Part shown: piece by piece, positions 7,201 through 8,442 of the stretch
Layout of the letters: each line of letters begins with the position of its first letter
Numbering within the stretch: position 1 is the first letter of the stretch
DNA from: an uncultured Phycisphaerae bacterium
GTDB lineage: Bacteria > Planctomycetota > Phycisphaerae > Phycisphaerales > SM1A02
DNA length: 8,442 nucleotides
Direction: 5' to 3'
Assembly (NCBI GenBank): GCA_937899935.1
Contig: CALCOW010000472.1
Coordinates: 1 to 8,442 of the forward strand
Position numbers and translations under genes: made by a program
The notes under the pieces: generated by a model
What the model saw: only the letters and a program-made list of their open reading frames with translations
The model's database searches: none
Told to the model about the DNA's origin: nothing

Positions 7201-8442
7201 ACAAATAATTGTCTAAGCCCCAACGTAAGTGGCTTGGTCCAGCGTGTGTATCGAAGGTGCCCCAACCCGAAAACAGAACTTCACGAACATCGGCACGATC
7301 ATCACCATCAGTGTCACGAAGAAAGAGAGTCTCGGGCGCCTGCAAGACGACAATCCCATCCCGATATCGAGCTATTCCAGTAGGAATACTCAGTCCTTCT
7401 GCAAACACTGTAAAAGAATCTGCTTGCTGATCGCCATCTGTGTCCTCGCAGATGACGATTCGATCAGCACCTTCTCCTGCTGTCGACATATCATTTGGAT
7501 AATCTGTTGTCTGCGCAATCCACAAGCGACCTCGTTCATCCCAAGTCATGGCGATTGGATTGACAATGTCAGGATCCGAGACAAAGCAACTTATGTCTAG
7601 ATCTGGAGGCACAACAGAATGTGTCAGCGACGAAGTGACATCAAGTGGCTTTTGTAGTTTGGTGTGTGGTTCACCTTCCTCAAGAAAGTGCCCCCCTTCA
7701 ATATAGTTTGGAACCTGCGAGTTTTGATAGGCTAACGGTGCAAGCTGAGGATCAGTGGCAAGAGCCCAATCCCCAGAAGCCCATCGTATACCCCTCTCGA
7801 GTAATTCATGAAATCCTGGATGACTCCAAGTGCGATGATCATGTCCCCAAGCTGTGTAAAACACCCGGCCTTGTCCATCGGTGCGCACCCATGTCCATGG
7901 CTCGTGATGGTCTCCTTCTACTCGCTTCGAAAGCACTGTTTTATCTGGATTGTGACGCTGGTGAATATAGGTCTCATCCCAACTCTCAAATCCTTCGAAT
8001 CCCTTCATCACTGGATGATTTGGTTCGGTAATCTGTGTCGAAAAGACATCGGTCTCATGTGAAAGAAATTGTCCACCCACCAATTCAATGTATTTGTCTG
8101 AGTGACCAAAACAACCACACGCAGAGTGCACGGCAACAAGACCGCCACCATTTTTGACATAGGAAATGAGACTGTCTTCAGTTTCCGTTGGCAGATGTTC
8201 GCGATTACCGTAAATCAGAACGCAATCAACCTGATCGAGCACTCTAGGCGCTAATTGAGATAGTTCATCAATATAGTGAATACGAATACCGCGCAACTGT
8301 AAGGCTGGTATGAGTTGTTGCGCTCTCGCTGCCGGCTGATGATGTCCATCATCCCCGAGAAAGAGAACATCAATGATGCCGTCTTCGGGCCCGGCATAAC
8401 TTTTACGATTGACAACAGCGAGTGTGATCCCAATACACACCA
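4241..8442 (-). CDS. ThuA / PVC-type beta-propeller dehydrogenase / HEAT / CBM-like / cytochrome c protein, 5' end outside window
   Basis: At least 1399 residues, open to the right edge; the first full codon (GTG, Val) is probably not the start. Numbering is from that codon. Residues 3-16 look like the end of a signal peptide (hydrophobic run, then SYA). Domains in order: ThuA-like glutamine-amidotransferase fold, about 23-222 (GHHQPAARA at 32-40, NGGGLVAVHSA at 97-107, YTAWGHDHRTW at 195-205). PVC-type membrane-bound dehydrogenase beta-propeller, about 280-640, with Asp-rich DTDGD motifs at 333-337 and 376-380. HEAT-like helices, about 655-827. Carbohydrate-binding-like beta-sandwich, about 848-996, starting NLIKNGGFE. 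More HEAT-like helices, about 1008-1245. Cytochrome c domain, about 1253-1397, with C1278-LV-C1281-H1282, GPALDGIG and SVMP (M1374, likely distal ligand). The propeller class resembles soluble aldose dehydrogenases, so periplasmic oxidation of a sugar with electrons to heme c is likely (inference). Stop TGA at 4241-4243. Family call strong; substrate unknown. Confidence 0.95.
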   Translation of the reverse strand, partial: VCIGITLAVVNRKSYAGPEDGIIDVLFLGDDGHHQPAARAQQLIPALQLRGIRIHYIDELSQLAPRVLDQVDCVLIYGNREHLPTETEDSLISYVKNGGGLVAVHSACGCFGHSDKYIELVGGQFLSHETDVFSTQITEPNHPVMKGFEGFESWDETYIHQRHNPDKTVLSKRVEGDHHEPWTWVRTDGQGRVFYTAWGHDHRTWSHPGFHELLERGIRWASGDWALATDPQLAPLAYQNSQVPNYIEGGHFLEEGEPHTKLQKPLDVTSSLTHSVVPPDLDISCFVSDPDIVNPIAMTWDERGRLWIAQTTDYPNDMSTAGEGADRIVICEDTDGDQQADSFTVFAEGLSIPTGIARYRDGIVVLQAPETLFLRDTDGDDRADVREVLFSGWGTFDTHAGPSHLRWGLDNYLYMTVGYAGFNGSVGGDQHQFGQGVVRMAPDGSALEFLGSSSNNTWGLGFDETGEIFYSTANRDQLNYMAIPNRVYEQVDGWPARGMAYIADYRVIHPVTPDVRQADFHRQYTAAAGSTIYTARALPEDYWNSTAFVAEPTAHLLHRSKIKRQGSGYVAKDGWNLFASSDAWSAPIGAEVGPDGAIWMAEWYNPIIQHNPAPHGYEVGQGNAYITDQRDQSHGRIYRIHSKNHYASDTNELSISDPKILLSALGSDNMFWRQTAQRLLVERGSQDVVEPLLMMLQAQRDLDAIGSDPTAIHALWTLKGLGQLDGLNPKANEVVLGLLEHPAAAVRKNALRAMPATRQMAAAAGQRLADEDLQVVREAALAVSRLPAINSNAKLILELLQKRTTGEDQWIADAALAAAANNDAAFLQVTLSSAPTNRQQTSATEPTNLIKNGGFENMDASGAPQGWRIATYRGQADHSVVPFGRGGGNCLQIRSNAGADTSWQTDIRVEPFTDYRLRGWIRSADLVNLDADYGALLNAHLLGRKVTNAVVGNADWTPVECVFNSGDRDQISVNCLYGGWGLSTGDAFYDDLSLERLPSIETGMGKSVDRTVKQVAQHYAAHGGDEQLIYILEKIAGAEETLARPVLEAMAANWPKDKTPQLTSLQQERLQALTKSLKPMLRPSMIRLMQQWSDEHQLLFDVSQIKKDLRSIIEDNSQPSDLRIEAAVQLLAIADDKSSVELVVSQIVPSAAPELADGLIDGLRVSRHEFVAPALLEQWMTFTPQRQARVVALLTSYRVWLAFMLDAIKDGDLDSSTLTPGQWHSIETVADAELAAQAERLHKKVQPVVDSSTEELISKVLQNPGDAEQGKILFDTNCLVCHVLGDAGGQVGPALDGIGSKSPTELLIDILDPNRSVEGNYRLWSIETTDGSLISGRLGSESKTVVELWTIDGELIVVDRSDITYMDASTISVMPSTYRLTMTPEELASLTKFLQEASR

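Noticed and set aside
7209..8062. Plus-strand frames of 73 to 128 codons opposite the ThuA and propeller region.
   Set aside because: The minus strand here encodes clear, conserved ThuA and beta-propeller sequence; these frames are antisense shadows.
8438..8440. GTG as the start codon of the large multidomain gene.
   Set aside because: It lies at the window edge inside what looks like the latter part of a signal peptide, with only two bases visible upstream; the true start is almost certainly off the window.
1..8442. CRISPR arrays, tRNA or rRNA genes, insertion sequences and tandem repeats.
   Set aside because: Scanning showed no regularly spaced repeats, no tRNA- or rRNA-like segments, no transposase-like protein and no terminal inverted repeats; coding density is high throughout.

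Overview
The window looks like chromosomal DNA from a planctomycete or another PVC-superphylum bacterium. The basis is its gene families: a DUF1501 protein, a Tat-exported xylose-isomerase-like TIM-barrel protein, and a giant ThuA / beta-propeller / HEAT / cytochrome c protein of the 'PVC-type' membrane-bound dehydrogenase and CxxCH heme class. Base composition appears close to balanced. This is a family-level inference; there is no rRNA or other marker gene in the window.

Layout. One gene on the plus strand (bases 1-710) is the 3' part of a DUF1501 gene that enters from the left edge. Facing it and ending only 7 bases away is a minus-strand cluster of three genes, transcribed from the right edge leftwards. 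First is a 1399-codon-plus multidomain protein (8442-4241, 5' end off the window). A 176-base spacer follows (4240-4065), containing one inverted repeat. Then comes a 780-residue flavin / membrane / iron-sulfur fusion protein (4064-1722), a 23-base spacer with a good ribosome binding site, and the TIM-barrel protein (1698-718). No tRNA, rRNA, CRISPR array, insertion sequence or integrase was seen, and there is no stretch over 300 bases without a gene.

How the genes may work together (inference). The large protein joins a ThuA domain (family linked to disaccharide / keto-sugar use), a sugar-dehydrogenase-like beta-propeller, a carbohydrate-binding-like module and a single-heme cytochrome c domain. 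The last gene of the cluster is an exported sugar isomerase/epimerase-like protein. This suggests oxidation and rearrangement of a sugar or glycoside outside the cytoplasm, with electrons passed to heme c. The middle protein has a pyridine-nucleotide/FAD module, about seven membrane spans, NosR/NapH-type cysteine motifs and two 4Fe-4S ferredoxin motifs. It could move electrons between cytoplasmic NAD(P)H and the membrane or periplasmic side. No substrate can be named from sequence alone.

The most unusual item is the flavin module of the middle protein. The 'VPGLFVVGD' FAD-binding motif, normally at the C-terminal end of thioredoxin-reductase-like folds, lies at the extreme N-terminus ahead of the first GxGxxG motif. 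It is not seen at its normal place, an arrangement resembling a circular permutation.
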